The translations under genes and the position numbers were made by a program. DNA of 64,000 bases from Myxococcales bacterium (lineage in GTDB: Bacteria > Myxococcota > Polyangia > Nannocystales > Nannocystaceae): positions 354,643-418,642 of the forward strand of contig JAEUJW010000053.1 in assembly GCA_016793465.1 (NCBI GenBank), in the 5' to 3' direction. Each line of letters begins with the position of its first letter. Position 1 is the stretch's first letter. The notes beneath the pieces were generated by a model. That model was not told the origin of the DNA. It saw only the letters and a list, made by a program, of their open reading frames with translations, and made no database searches. Below are positions 29,613 through 38,022 of this stretch, piece after piece.

Positions 29613-30560
29613 ATGGGAGCGTCACGCACTCTGGTGATTCGCGTCTGGGGCGGGGCGCGGCCGATGTTCGAGCCGGTGCGGCCGGAGGCGGGGCACTGGG
29701 TGTTCGGGCGCGAGACGATCGAGGGCGACACGGCGGTGGCGCGGCGGCACTGCGAGCTGCGCCAGCGGGCAGGCAAGTGGGAGTTCACGCTGCTGGACGC
29801 GGGCGCGGCCACGGCGATCGACGGAGCGCGGGCCGAGGCGTCGGCGCCGCGCAAGGCGTGGCGGGTGCTGCGGGTCGGTCGCAGCCTGTTCGTGCCGCTG
29901 ACGCTCGACGCGGACACGCCGCTGCGCATGACCCACCGCGGCGGGGAGATCGTCGGGCCGGGGCTGCACCGCACCTGCGAGGCGGTGCGGGCCGAGGCGG
30001 CGGCGGGGCGGCACCTGCTGTTCGTGGGCGAGCCGGGCTGCGGGTTCGCGATCCTGGCGCTGCAGGTGCAGCGGGCGCTGGGGGTCGAGGGCCGCGTGCA
30101 CGCCCTGCGCATCGATCGCGGCGAGGACGTGCCGCTGCCGCAGCGCGGGGTGGTGCTGGTGATCGGCGGGGGCACGCTGGCGCGGATCGTCGAGCACCCC
30201 TGGGTCCGCGCGGCGTTCGGGCGGCCGGAGCTGCGGGTGTGCATCGGCCTGCGGCGGCGCAACCGCAGCGAGGCGTACGAGCTGCCGCAGGGCTTCGAGT
30301 CGAAGCTGGCGAGGATCGACGTGCCGGACCTCGACGGCCGGGCGGAGGAGATCCCGTGGTGGATCCGGCGGGCCCTGCGGGACGTGCAGCCGGCCGTCAG
30401 CGTCGACGTGTCGCTCGTCGAGGCGTGCCTGCTGCGCGCGTGGGCGCGGGGCATCGACGGGCTGGTCGACGAGGTGCGCGCGGCGGCCGACCGCGCGCGG
30501 CGGGCCGGGCGGGCCGAGGTGCTCGGCGCGGACCTGGCCGACGCGCTGTCGGCGGCGTGA
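29613..30560 (+). CDS. FHA protein with degenerate NtrC-type AAA+ domain
   Basis: 315 residues from ATG 29613; TATGCT ends 7 nt before it, favouring this start over the ATG at 29601 (which overlaps that hexamer). Residues ~8-100 form an FHA domain (VFGRE, VARRHCELR), which binds phosphothreonine. Residues ~125-310 follow the layout of sigma54 activator AAA+ domains, but the Walker A reads GEPGCGF (139-145; Lys replaced by Phe), Walker B acidic residues are missing (VVLVIGGGTLA) and no GAFTGA loop exists. It should not hydrolyse ATP or activate sigma54, and has no HTH. Probably a phospho-dependent scaffold or anti-activator (inference). Confidence 0.75.
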   Translation: MGASRTLVIRVWGGARPMFEPVRPEAGHWVFGRETIEGDTAVARRHCELRQRAGKWEFTLLDAGAATAIDGARAEASAPRKAWRVLRVGRSLFVPLTLDADTPLRMTHRGGEIVGPGLHRTCEAVRAEAAAGRHLLFVGEPGCGFAILALQVQRALGVEGRVHALRIDRGEDVPLPQRGVVLVIGGGTLARIVEHPWVRAAFGRPELRVCIGLRRRNRSEAYELPQGFESKLARIDVPDLDGRAEEIPWWIRRALRDVQPAVSVDVSLVEACLLRAWARGIDGLVDEVRAAADRARRAGRAEVLGADLADALSAA

Positions 30561-30566
30561 CGCCGG

Positions 30567-33014
30567 TCAGACGATCCACATCGAGTCGACGCGGGTGCGG
30601 ACCTTGCGGCGCACGAGGTCGTAGCCGGGCAGGGCGCGCATGGGCGCGAGCAGCGGGCAGCGGTCGAGCCAGTCGAGGTCGGTGAGCACGCGCTCGGCGG
30701 CCAGCTTGAAGTAATGCATGGCGTCCTCGGCGTAGCCGCGGACGCAGAAGATCTCGCAGCACAGCTGGCAGATCACGCTGTACATGCGGGGGCTCAGGTT
30801 GGAGCCGAGCAGGCCGGCGATGAAGGCGTCCATCTCCGGCTTGTCGACCATGTGCAGCACGCTCTTGGCGTAGCCGATGAGGATGCGGTGATAGCCGTGC
30901 AGCAGGTCGCCGTGGATCTCGCCGAGGATGCGGCGCGGGGTCTCGAGGTCGCCGCTCCACACGGCCACGCGCATGCGCAGCTGCAGCACCGGGAAGCGGT
31001 GGGTGGGGTTCTGCTCGACGCGGGCGATGGTGCGTTCGAACTCGGCCATCTCGCCGCGGAAGGCGTGCACGCGGGCGACGTCGAGGAGGCCGAGCATGAG
31101 CGTGGGCTCGAGGTCGGCGGCCAGCAGCGCCCGCGGCACGCCCTCGCGCGAGTTGCCGGCCTCGCACTGCAGCTGGGCCAGGAACTGCAGCGCGTGGGGG
31201 TAGGTCGGGGCGATCTCGAGGGCGGTGTTGAGCGACTGCACGACCACGCGCCACTCGCCGGTCTGGACCGCGAGCATGGCGCGGGCGAGGTGGGTGTCGG
31301 CGAGGCCGTCGGCCTCGGCGAGGGCGCGGGCGACGGCGGCGCGGGCCTCGCCCTCGAGGTCGCGGCGCGGGACCTCGCCGGTGATCGAGCGGGCGATGAA
31401 CCACGCGCGCAGGCTGGCGATCGCCTGGCTGGCGATCGCGGGGCCGAACTTGGGGGCGAGCGCGAGGCAGGCCTCGAGCAGCTCGACCGCGCCGTCGCCG
31501 TCGCCGAGCACGTGGCCGGCGTAGAGCTTGCGGCGGGCGCGGAGGTAGAGGGCGACGGCCTCGTCGCCGGCCTCGCCGCGGTGGGCGATGGTCGTGAGCT
31601 CGACGCGCAGGGCCTCGGCGATGCGCTTGCTGACGCGGTCCTGCACGGCGAACAGGTCGTCGCTGCGCGGGAACTCGATCTTGTCGCTCCACAGCTGCAC
31701 GCCGGTGTCGACCTCGACGAGGCGGGCGATCACGCGGAGCTGGTGGGGGGTGCACTGCAGGGTGGCGTCGACGACGGCGTCGGCCTCGAGCTCGCGGCCG
31801 ACGGCCCGCGGGTCGCGGTTGTCGCGGAAGCGGGCGGTCGCGCCGCTCGAGAGGACCTTCAGGCCGCGGATGCGGGTGAGCACGTCGATGATCTCGTCGG
31901 TCACGGCGTCGGCGAGGTAGCTGCTGTCGGGCGGGCCCTGGTAGCGCAGCGGGAGCACGGCGAGCGTGCGGGTGACGCTGGAGGCGAGGCGCAGGGTGCC
32001 GTGCGAGGAGTTGCGGGCGGGGTCGGGGGTGCGCGGCTCGTGGCCCGCGGACGCCACCGACGAGGTCGACAGCGAGGAGGACAGGCCGGGCGTGGCCTGG
32101 AGGTTGAGGAAGGCGCGCAGCACGTCGGCGAGGACGGCGGCGCTGGCGGGCCGGCGCTCGGGCGCGAGGGAGAGGCACTGGTCGACGAGCGCGGCGAGCG
32201 GCTCGGGGATGTCGGGTCGCAGCGCGCGGGGGTCGGGGGGCGGCCCCTCGAGGCGCTTCAGGGCGGCGATCAGGGGCGTGTCGCCGGCGAAGGCGGAGCG
32301 GCCGGTGAGCATCTCGAAGAGGATGAGGCCGAGGGTGTAGAGGTCGGTGCGCGGGTCGACGGGCTGGCCGCAGATCTGCTCGGGGGCCATGTAGAGCGGG
32401 GTGCCGACCATGCCCTGGGTGGCGGAGTGGGTGCGCCCGGCGTCGTCGGCGAGGCCGCGGGCGATGCCGAAGTCGGTGATGACGACGCGGCCGGTGTCCT
32501 CGATGAGGATGTTGGCGGGCTTCAGGTCGCGGTGGACGACGCCGGCGGCGTGGGCGGCGGTCAGGCCGTCGGCCACGGCGAGGGCGATGCGGGCGGCGCG
32601 GAGCGGGTCGATGGCCCGCAGGTGCGACTCGCCCTCGACCGGGCGGACGCGCAGGACGTCGTCGAGGGTCTCGCCGGCGACGAACTCCATGGTGATGTAG
32701 TGGACGCCGGCCTGCTCGCCGAGGTCGTGCGTGCGGGCGACGTTGGGGTGGCTGATCCTGCGGGCGAGGCGGACCTCGCGACGGAACCACTCGAGGTGCT
32801 GGGCGTTGCGCGAGAGGTCGGTGTCGAGGATCTTGAGGGCGACGACGTCGCCGACGACGACGTCGACCGCGCGGAACACGGCGCCCATGCCTCCGCGGCC
32901 GACCAGTTTTTCAATGCGATAGCGGCCCGCGTATAGCGAACCATTGGACGTATGGGAGCCCGCGACGAGGCCAAAGACCAGCGTGGGGTCGCCGATGGGG
33001 GGGGACGGCGGCAC
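30567..33014 (-). CDS. Ser/Thr kinase with TolB-like and TPR regions
   Basis: 815 residues with a GTG start. The kinase domain (~30-310) is complete: GRGGMGAVF, Lys61 (VALKIL), HRDLKPANILI, DFGIA, GTPLYMAPEQ. A Ser-rich linker leads to a TolB-N/FlgO-like alpha/beta domain (TLAVLPLRYQGPPDSSYLADAV, split; LKVLSSGATARFRD; LWSDKIEF), then ~350 residues of TPR-like helices. Kinase plus TolB-like plus TPR is common among myxobacterial signalling proteins; the last two parts are thought to bind partners. Codons 4-6 contain a run of eight G/C bases. The upstream lipoprotein ends 27 nt before this start, suggesting co-transcription. Confidence 0.92.
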   Translation of the reverse strand: MPPSPPIGDPTLVFGLVAGSHTSNGSLYAGRYRIEKLVGRGGMGAVFRAVDVVVGDVVALKILDTDLSRNAQHLEWFRREVRLARRISHPNVARTHDLGEQAGVHYITMEFVAGETLDDVLRVRPVEGESHLRAIDPLRAARIALAVADGLTAAHAAGVVHRDLKPANILIEDTGRVVITDFGIARGLADDAGRTHSATQGMVGTPLYMAPEQICGQPVDPRTDLYTLGLILFEMLTGRSAFAGDTPLIAALKRLEGPPPDPRALRPDIPEPLAALVDQCLSLAPERRPASAAVLADVLRAFLNLQATPGLSSSLSTSSVASAGHEPRTPDPARNSSHGTLRLASSVTRTLAVLPLRYQGPPDSSYLADAVTDEIIDVLTRIRGLKVLSSGATARFRDNRDPRAVGRELEADAVVDATLQCTPHQLRVIARLVEVDTGVQLWSDKIEFPRSDDLFAVQDRVSKRIAEALRVELTTIAHRGEAGDEAVALYLRARRKLYAGHVLGDGDGAVELLEACLALAPKFGPAIASQAIASLRAWFIARSITGEVPRRDLEGEARAAVARALAEADGLADTHLARAMLAVQTGEWRVVVQSLNTALEIAPTYPHALQFLAQLQCEAGNSREGVPRALLAADLEPTLMLGLLDVARVHAFRGEMAEFERTIARVEQNPTHRFPVLQLRMRVAVWSGDLETPRRILGEIHGDLLHGYHRILIGYAKSVLHMVDKPEMDAFIAGLLGSNLSPRMYSVICQLCCEIFCVRGYAEDAMHYFKLAAERVLTDLDWLDRCPLLAPMRALPGYDLVRRKVRTRVDSMWIV

Positions 33015-33041
33015 GTCGCGGAATGTAACAGAGGCGGCGCG

Positions 33042-33599
33042 TCAACGGGAGTAGAGCTGGGTGACGACCACGCCGCTGCCGCCGCGGACGCGGAGGACCC
33101 AGCGGACCGACAATGGGGCGTCCTCGACCTTACGCGCGAAGCAGGCCTCGCCCGCGCCGACGACGGCGACGCTGCCGGAGAGGTTGTCCGCGATCAGCGC
33201 GGAGGCCTTGCCGCGGACCGGTTCGATGGTCTCGAAGCTGGCGTCGAGCTCCTCGACGCCCTCGCCGCCCACGGCGATCAGCGTGTAACAGCGTCCCGGC
33301 TGGAGCTTGAACTCTTGCTCGACGATCTCGCCGGGCTTCAGCGTGCCGGCGATGAGGTCGCCGTCGATCTGCATGCCGGGCGCGTCGGCGGCGGCGCGCT
33401 CGACGAGCGGGCCGTTGGCGAGGGTCTCACCTTCTTTGGCGACCGGGTCGTCGATCGACTGGGCCTCGAAGCCGGCCAGCGGCGAGGGCCTGGCGGGGCC
33501 GCCTTCGGGGGCGTCGGGCGGCGGCGAGGACTTGCGGCAGGCGGCGAGGCAGGCGACGAGGCCGACGGCGAGGCAGGCGGGCAGGGATCGGCGGAGCAC
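33042..33599 (-). CDS. lipoprotein of unknown function
   Basis: 185 residues from GTG 33599. This start is supported by a promoter whose -10 (TATCGT) ends 7 nt upstream and by the signal peptide MLRRSLPACLAVGLVACLAAC. An apparent TTG start at 33635 is in fact the -35 element. After a Pro-rich linker the domain is mainly beta (VEQEFKLQPGRCYTLIAVGGEGVEELDASFE, over residues ~100-130; CFARKVEDAPLSVRWVLRVRGGSGVVV). Domains of this sort in myxobacterial lipoproteins look like small beta-sandwiches, but I do not recognise a family. Upstream of the kinase in the same orientation. Confidence 0.72.
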   Translation of the reverse strand: MLRRSLPACLAVGLVACLAACRKSSPPPDAPEGGPARPSPLAGFEAQSIDDPVAKEGETLANGPLVERAAADAPGMQIDGDLIAGTLKPGEIVEQEFKLQPGRCYTLIAVGGEGVEELDASFETIEPVRGKASALIADNLSGSVAVVGAGEACFARKVEDAPLSVRWVLRVRGGSGVVVTQLYSR

Positions 33600-33606
33600 C
33601 GCGGCG

Positions 33607-33635
33607 ACGATAGGCGGGTGCACGGGCGCGTGCAA
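33607..33635 (-). promoter_or_regulatory. sigma70-type promoter of the lipoprotein-kinase unit
   Basis: On the minus strand TTGCAC, 17-nt spacer, TATCGT, then 7 nt to the GTG start codon at 33599. Good match in both hexamers and ideal spacing. The transcript would begin at or very near the start codon. Confidence 0.6.
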
Positions 33636-33866
33636 GCGCGGGGCGCGGGCGCGGACATTCTTCGCGGCGGCACGCGCGGGGCGTCGAGGTCGATGCGAGG
33701 CGACGCGGGTCGACGCGGGCTCGGGCCGCTGTCACGCCGGCGCCGTCGCGTGGGGCGTCGCGGGCCGCACCGGCCGCGCGGGCGTCACGGCCTCACGCCC
33801 GGTCACGATGACGAATCCATGACAGTCGCGACGCGCCGCCGCGGACGCACAGGCGCACACGCGCGC

Positions 33867-33895
33867 TTGACCGCTGCAGCCCGCGCCGGTACGGT
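33867..33895 (+). promoter_or_regulatory. sigma70-type promoter of the Rieske-SCP2 operon
   Basis: TTGACC, 17-nt spacer, TACGGT, then 9 nt to the GTG at 33905. Strong -35, good spacing; the mRNA would have almost no leader. It is divergent from the promoter at 33607-33635, with about 230 bp of very GC-rich DNA between the two -35 elements. Confidence 0.6.
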
Positions 33896-33904
33896 CGGGC
33901 GACC

Positions 33905-35323
33905 GTGGGTGCCCGTTTCCCGTATTCGTCGTACCCCCGCGGGTGGTTCGTGGTCGGCTTCACGACCGACGTGGCCGCCGGCGAGGTGAAGACGGTGCAC
34001 CACTTCGGGCAGGACATCGTGCTGTTCCGGACGGCCACGGGCAGGCTCGCGGCGCTCGACCGCATGTGCCCGCACCTCGGGGCGCACCTCGGGGCCGGGC
34101 GGGTCGACGGCGAGTGCCTGCGCTGTCCGTTTCATGACTGGGCGTTCGACGGCACCGGGCGCTGCGTGGAGGTGCCGGGGGTGCGGAGGATCCCGGCGAA
34201 GGCCTCGGTGTCGGCGTGGCCGCTGCGCGAGCGCGACGGCGTGGTGCTGGTGTGGCACTGCCCACAGGGCACGGCGCCGACGTGGGAGCCGCCGCTGCTG
34301 GCCGACGAGGGCTGGACGGCGACTGGCGCGATCCGCCGGGAGATCGAGGGCCACCCGCAGGAGCTCGCGGAACTCGCGGTCGACGGCGCTCACCTGAAGC
34401 AGGCGCACCACGCGATCTCGGCGGAGCTGCGAACGGTCGAGTTGGACGGGCACCGCTTGCGGGTGCGGTGGCACATGACGGGCGACGCGGCGGAGTCGCC
34501 CGTCGAGCTCGACGTGACGCTGCACGGGCCCGGTGTGGTGGTGTCGACGAGGCGGGCGGCGCAGCCGGAGCTGCGCGCGCGCCAGCGCCTCCACGCCACG
34601 CCGATCGACGGCCAGCGGATCGCGATCTTCGCGGTCACCGACGCGACGGCGGCGGATCCGGGGCACGCGCAGGAGCTCGACGAGGGCTCGCACCCGCCGC
34701 TCGCCGACCTCCTGCGGCGCTTCACGATCTGGCGGGCCAGGGCGTACCTCGAGCGGCCGCAGCCGGTCGGCGACGACGGGCCGGTCGACGCGTGTCGGCG
34801 GTGGGCCCGGCAATTTTATGTGGCGGCGGCGAGCGAGCCGGCGACGGCGCAGCGGGCCAGCGAGCAGCGCGGGGCGCTGGTGCGGCTGGGGGCCTGGCTG
34901 CGCGACACGGCCGGGGCGGACGAGGCCGCCGGAGCAGCCGCCGAGCCGAGCAGCGCCGGGTCGACGCCGGCCGCTCGTGCGTCGCGGTTCACCTCGGTCG
35001 AGGCCTACTTCGAGACGCTGGCGGACCGCTTCGACGGCGAGGCGGCGGGGGACCTCGAGGCGGTGTTCCAGTGGGTGCTGACGGGCGACGGGGCGCAGGC
35101 CCGCTTCGCCGCGATCAAGGACGGCGCGGTCGCGCTGGCCCGCGGCACGCACGCCAGCCCGACGGTGACGATCGAGATGTCGGCGGCGGACTATCTGGCG
35201 CTGATCAACGGTGAGCTGAGCGGGGCGCGGGCGTTCTCGACGGGGCGAGGGCGGCTGCGCGGGCCGGTCCGCCTGGCGATGCGGATGCCGCGGCTTTTCC
35301 CTCGCGATCGCGTGGTGCAGTGA
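33905..35323 (+). CDS. Rieske oxygenase fused to an SCP2 sterol-carrier domain
   Basis: 472 residues. N-terminal Rieske [2Fe-2S] domain with C55-P-H57 and C74-P-F-H77 ligands (CPHLGAHLG, CPFHDW). The catalytic domain keeps the mononuclear iron motif D160-x-x-H163-x4-H168 and the late block IWRARAYLERPQPVGDDGP...WARQFY, which resembles KshA and the DAF-36/Neverland cholesterol 7-desaturases. The usual Asn before the motif is Glu. Residues ~362-468 form an SCP2 domain (YFETLADRF, VTIEMSAADYLALINGELSG), which binds sterols or lipids. A sterol C-7 desaturase, or SdmA-like demethylating oxygenase, is the best guess; the fused carrier may deliver the substrate. Stop overlaps the next start (TGATG). 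Confidence 0.85.
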   Translation: MGARFPYSSYPRGWFVVGFTTDVAAGEVKTVHHFGQDIVLFRTATGRLAALDRMCPHLGAHLGAGRVDGECLRCPFHDWAFDGTGRCVEVPGVRRIPAKASVSAWPLRERDGVVLVWHCPQGTAPTWEPPLLADEGWTATGAIRREIEGHPQELAELAVDGAHLKQAHHAISAELRTVELDGHRLRVRWHMTGDAAESPVELDVTLHGPGVVVSTRRAAQPELRARQRLHATPIDGQRIAIFAVTDATAADPGHAQELDEGSHPPLADLLRRFTIWRARAYLERPQPVGDDGPVDACRRWARQFYVAAASEPATAQRASEQRGALVRLGAWLRDTAGADEAAGAAAEPSSAGSTPAARASRFTSVEAYFETLADRFDGEAAGDLEAVFQWVLTGDGAQARFAAIKDGAVALARGTHASPTVTIEMSAADYLALINGELSGARAFSTGRGRLRGPVRLAMRMPRLFPRDRVVQ

Positions 35324-36117
35324 TGACCGAATCCTGGGGCTTTCTCGTCATCGTGTCGGTGCTCTCGGGTCTGGCGATCCTGTGGGGCGTCGGCGGGTAC
35401 TATCACCTGCGTTACTACGTGCTGCGCAAGCACGAGCCGGAGACCTGGAAGATCCAGCACAAGCGGTTCCTGCGGCCGGAGCAGCAGCGCCAGGCCATGC
35501 GCCTCAGCTCGATGAACCTGGCGATCGGCGGGTTTTTGTCGGGCACGTTCATCTGGGCGCTGATGCACGGCCACCTGCCGGTGCCGATCTACTTCGACGT
35601 GGCCGACTGGGGCTGGGCGTACACGATCTTCAGCTCGGTGCTGTTCTTCCTGGTGGTCGACCTGCTGGCGTACTACGCCCACCGGCTGCTGCACGTGCGG
35701 CCGATGTTCAAGCGCTTCCACTGCTGGCACCACCGCTACGTGGCGACGACGCCGTGGGTGGTCACGGCCATGCACCCGGTCGAGTTCCTGATCTTCCAGG
35801 CGTCGACGTTCATCCCGCTGTTCGTGCTGCCGACCTGGTACGGGGCGGCGATCTTCACCTACGTGTACGCGCTGGTCTTCAACATCATCGACCACTCGGG
35901 CGTGCGGCTGACCTCGCGCATCCCGTTCCAGGGGCCGAGCATGTTCCACGACGACCACCACCTGCACTTCCACGTCAACTTCGGGCAGCACCTGGGGCTG
36001 TGGGACCGGCTGCACGGGACGCTGCGGCGCAAGGGTCGGCGCTACGGGGTCGACGTGTTCGGCGGGCGCGGGGAGCCCGAGGGGAGTGATGACAAGGGCG
36101 AGTTCATCCGCTACTAA
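35323..36117 (+). CDS. ERG3-like fatty acid hydroxylase/sterol desaturase superfamily protein
   Basis: 264 residues, integral membrane. Hydrophobic segments near 8-26, 66-82, 100-118 and 155-190. The eight-His di-iron signature is complete: H120-RLL-H124, H133-CW-H136-H137 and H209-DD-H212-H213. This superfamily includes C-5 sterol desaturase (ERG3), C-4 methyl oxidase (ERG25) and carotenoid hydroxylases. The immediate partner is the Rieske-SCP2 protein, with overlapping stop and start (TGATG), so a sterol substrate is favoured. Which carbon is oxidised cannot be told from sequence. Confidence 0.88.
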   Translation: MTESWGFLVIVSVLSGLAILWGVGGYYHLRYYVLRKHEPETWKIQHKRFLRPEQQRQAMRLSSMNLAIGGFLSGTFIWALMHGHLPVPIYFDVADWGWAYTIFSSVLFFLVVDLLAYYAHRLLHVRPMFKRFHCWHHRYVATTPWVVTAMHPVEFLIFQASTFIPLFVLPTWYGAAIFTYVYALVFNIIDHSGVRLTSRIPFQGPSMFHDDHHLHFHVNFGQHLGLWDRLHGTLRRKGRRYGVDVFGGRGEPEGSDDKGEFIRY

Positions 36118-36158
36118 GCGGTCATGAGCCGTCGGACGCGTCGCACTCGAGGTGGCTG

Positions 36159-37316
36159 GTGATCGCCGGGACGCCGTGGGACCTGGCGCCGCACCTGCCG
36201 TGGTCGGTGTTCACCAGCCCGCTCGACAAGTGGGCGGTGCAGCCGTCGTTCGTGATCGGCGAGTACCTGTTTTACCTGTGCGCGGCGCTGGCGTTCGCGC
36301 ACGCCTGGCGGCACGGCGCGGAGCGGCGCAAGCACCTGCTGGCGTGGTTCGCGGCGCTGATCGCCGGCACGGCGAACGACGTCATCTTCATGGCGCTGCC
36401 GATGGTCGACAACTTCTGGCAGGCGCAGTCGACGATCATGCTGACGCCGCGGCTGCCGCTGTACATCCCGTGCGTGTACGTGTGCTTCATGTACTTCCCG
36501 ACGGTGTCGGTGTGGCGGCTGGGGCTGCCGCCGCTGGCGCGGGCGTGCCTCACGGGGCTGTGCGGGAGCCTATTCTACGCGCCGTACGACATCGTCGGGG
36601 CCAAGTTCCTGTGGTGGACATGGCACGACAGCGACCTGCCGATCTCGCACCGCCTGCTGGGCGCGCCGATCGGCAGCACGATGTGGGTGATCACCTTCGT
36701 GGCGACGTTCTCGTGGCTGCTCGGTCGGGCGCTCGACCGCGACCCCGCCGCCTCGCGGAGGACAATAATTAAAGGGCTGGCGATGGTGGCGGGGCTCAGC
36801 TCGCTGCTGATGGTCGTGCAGATCACGGGGCTGCAGCAGATCGACGGCGGGGTGCCGGGGCCGAAGGGGCTGCTGACGGTGGTCCTGCTGTACGGGACGA
36901 TCGCGCTGCTGGGCTGGCGTAAGGCGCGGCCGCTGGCGCGGCGGGCGAGCGACGGGATCCTGCACGCCGCCGCGGTGCTGTACTACTCGACGTTGTTAAT
37001 TATTCTGGCGAGCTTCGCCCCCGAGACGCACCGCAGCGCGAGCATGCATCAGACGTACGGGGCGTGCCACGTCGAGGCGCGGGACATCGCGGGGCTGGTG
37101 CGCTACCAGTACGTGTGCGCGGAGGACTTCGACGAGGACTACACGTTCGCCTGCGTCGAACGGCTGCCGGCCGCGGGCGACGAGTGGTACACGGTCTGCG
37201 GCAAGGCCCACAGCGATCGCACGCGCTGGCTGCTCGGCGTGGGCGGGCTCGGGGTGGTGGGGATCCTGATGTACTCGTTCCTGCTGGGGCGGCTGGGGCG
37301 GCGGCGCGAGGGCTGA
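36159..37316 (+). CDS. polytopic membrane protein in the sterol-type operon, unknown
   Basis: 385 residues with about eight hydrophobic helices and a GTG start 41 nt after the ERG3-like gene. A conserved-looking central stretch, YAPYDIVGAKFLWWTWHDSD, then PIGSTMWVITF, recalls the charged-aromatic loops of CruF-type carotenoid hydratases in general layout, but I would not assign it to that family. A ~60-residue extracytoplasmic loop near 285-345 has four Cys (YGACHVE, YVCAEDF, FACVERL, TVCGKA). Operon position suggests a role in sterol or isoprenoid handling (inference only). Contains A/T-ending codon clusters (ATA ATT AAA; TTG TTA ATT ATT). Confidence 0.78.
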   Translation: MIAGTPWDLAPHLPWSVFTSPLDKWAVQPSFVIGEYLFYLCAALAFAHAWRHGAERRKHLLAWFAALIAGTANDVIFMALPMVDNFWQAQSTIMLTPRLPLYIPCVYVCFMYFPTVSVWRLGLPPLARACLTGLCGSLFYAPYDIVGAKFLWWTWHDSDLPISHRLLGAPIGSTMWVITFVATFSWLLGRALDRDPAASRRTIIKGLAMVAGLSSLLMVVQITGLQQIDGGVPGPKGLLTVVLLYGTIALLGWRKARPLARRASDGILHAAAVLYYSTLLIILASFAPETHRSASMHQTYGACHVEARDIAGLVRYQYVCAEDFDEDYTFACVERLPAAGDEWYTVCGKAHSDRTRWLLGVGGLGVVGILMYSFLLGRLGRRREG

Positions 37317-37323
37317 GCGCGGA

Positions 37324-37731
37324 TCAGCCGGTCGGGCGGTACGAGGCCTCGAGCGCGCCGGGGCGGGCCTTGCCGAGCAGGGCGAAGGCGTTGCCGCTGC
37401 GGTCGGTGAAGGTGTAACAGGGGCCGTCGGGGATCTCGAAGGGGCCGGCGTCGGGGTGCCAGCCGCGGCCCTTCAATTGGGCCGCGGTGGCGTCGACGTC
37501 GTCGACCGCGAACACCGGCATGCACGTGCCCGGCGGGCGATGGTCGGCGAGGATGATCAGCGGCCCGGCGGCGACGCGAAACGCCGCGACCTGGGCCCCG
37601 AACTTGTTGAAGTGCCAGACGAGCGGGGCGCCGAGGGTGTCGCGGTAGAAGGCGAGGTCCTCGGAGAATTTGCCCGTGCCGAGGTAGAGGTAGGTGAGCG
37701 TGCCGAGCGGGCCTGCGGGAGTGGCGGACAT
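37324..37731 (-). CDS. VOC/glyoxalase-fold protein
   Basis: 135 residues from the ATG at 37731, 8 nt behind TAATTC. Two beta-alpha-beta-beta-beta modules of the vicinal oxygen chelate fold are visible: LTYLYLGTGKFSEDLAFYRDTLGAPLVW (across residues 11-38) and CMPVFAVDDVDATAAQLKGRGW, with PCYTFTDRSGNAFALL near the C-terminus. The family includes glyoxalase I, dioxygenases and resistance proteins. Metal ligands are not complete enough to name a reaction. It converges with the sterol-type operon, 7 nt apart. Confidence 0.82.
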   Translation of the reverse strand: MSATPAGPLGTLTYLYLGTGKFSEDLAFYRDTLGAPLVWHFNKFGAQVAAFRVAAGPLIILADHRPPGTCMPVFAVDDVDATAAQLKGRGWHPDAGPFEIPDGPCYTFTDRSGNAFALLGKARPGALEASYRPTG

Positions 37732-37987
37732 GCGGACGTGAATTAGCAGGCCGCGGCGGGGCGGCACGTGAGATCGCATGGGCATGAAGTCGCGCGCTCG
37801 AGGGCGGGCGGAGCCCGCGGGCGCGTGGCGACGACGAGCCGCGCGAGCGCGTCGGCGATCGCGGCGGCGCGGAGGTCTCGTGCGGGTGCTCGGTGTGCGC
37901 CGGACGCGTCGCGGTCGCGGGTGCCGTCGCCGCGGATCGGCGGGCGGGCCCGCGGCGCCGCGGTCGGTCGAGCGGGCCGCGCTCGGC

Positions 37988-38016
37988 TTGTCCGGGCGGC
38001 CCCGGCGATGTAGCTT
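37988..38016 (+). promoter_or_regulatory. sigma70-type promoter, leaderless
   Basis: TTGTCC, 17-nt spacer, TAGCTT, then 6 nt to the ATG at 38023. Transcription would start at the start codon. The rest of the 37732-38022 region holds no supported gene. Confidence 0.55.
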
Positions 38017-38022
38017 CCGCGC

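Noticed and set aside
30714..32936. Long plus-strand frame opposite the kinase-TolB-TPR gene
   Set aside because: Shadow; the minus strand has all kinase motifs.
33600..33635. TTG start at 33635 for the lipoprotein upstream of the kinase
   Set aside because: That TTG is the -35 hexamer TTGCAC of a well-formed promoter, and the GTG at 33599 gives a clean signal peptide.
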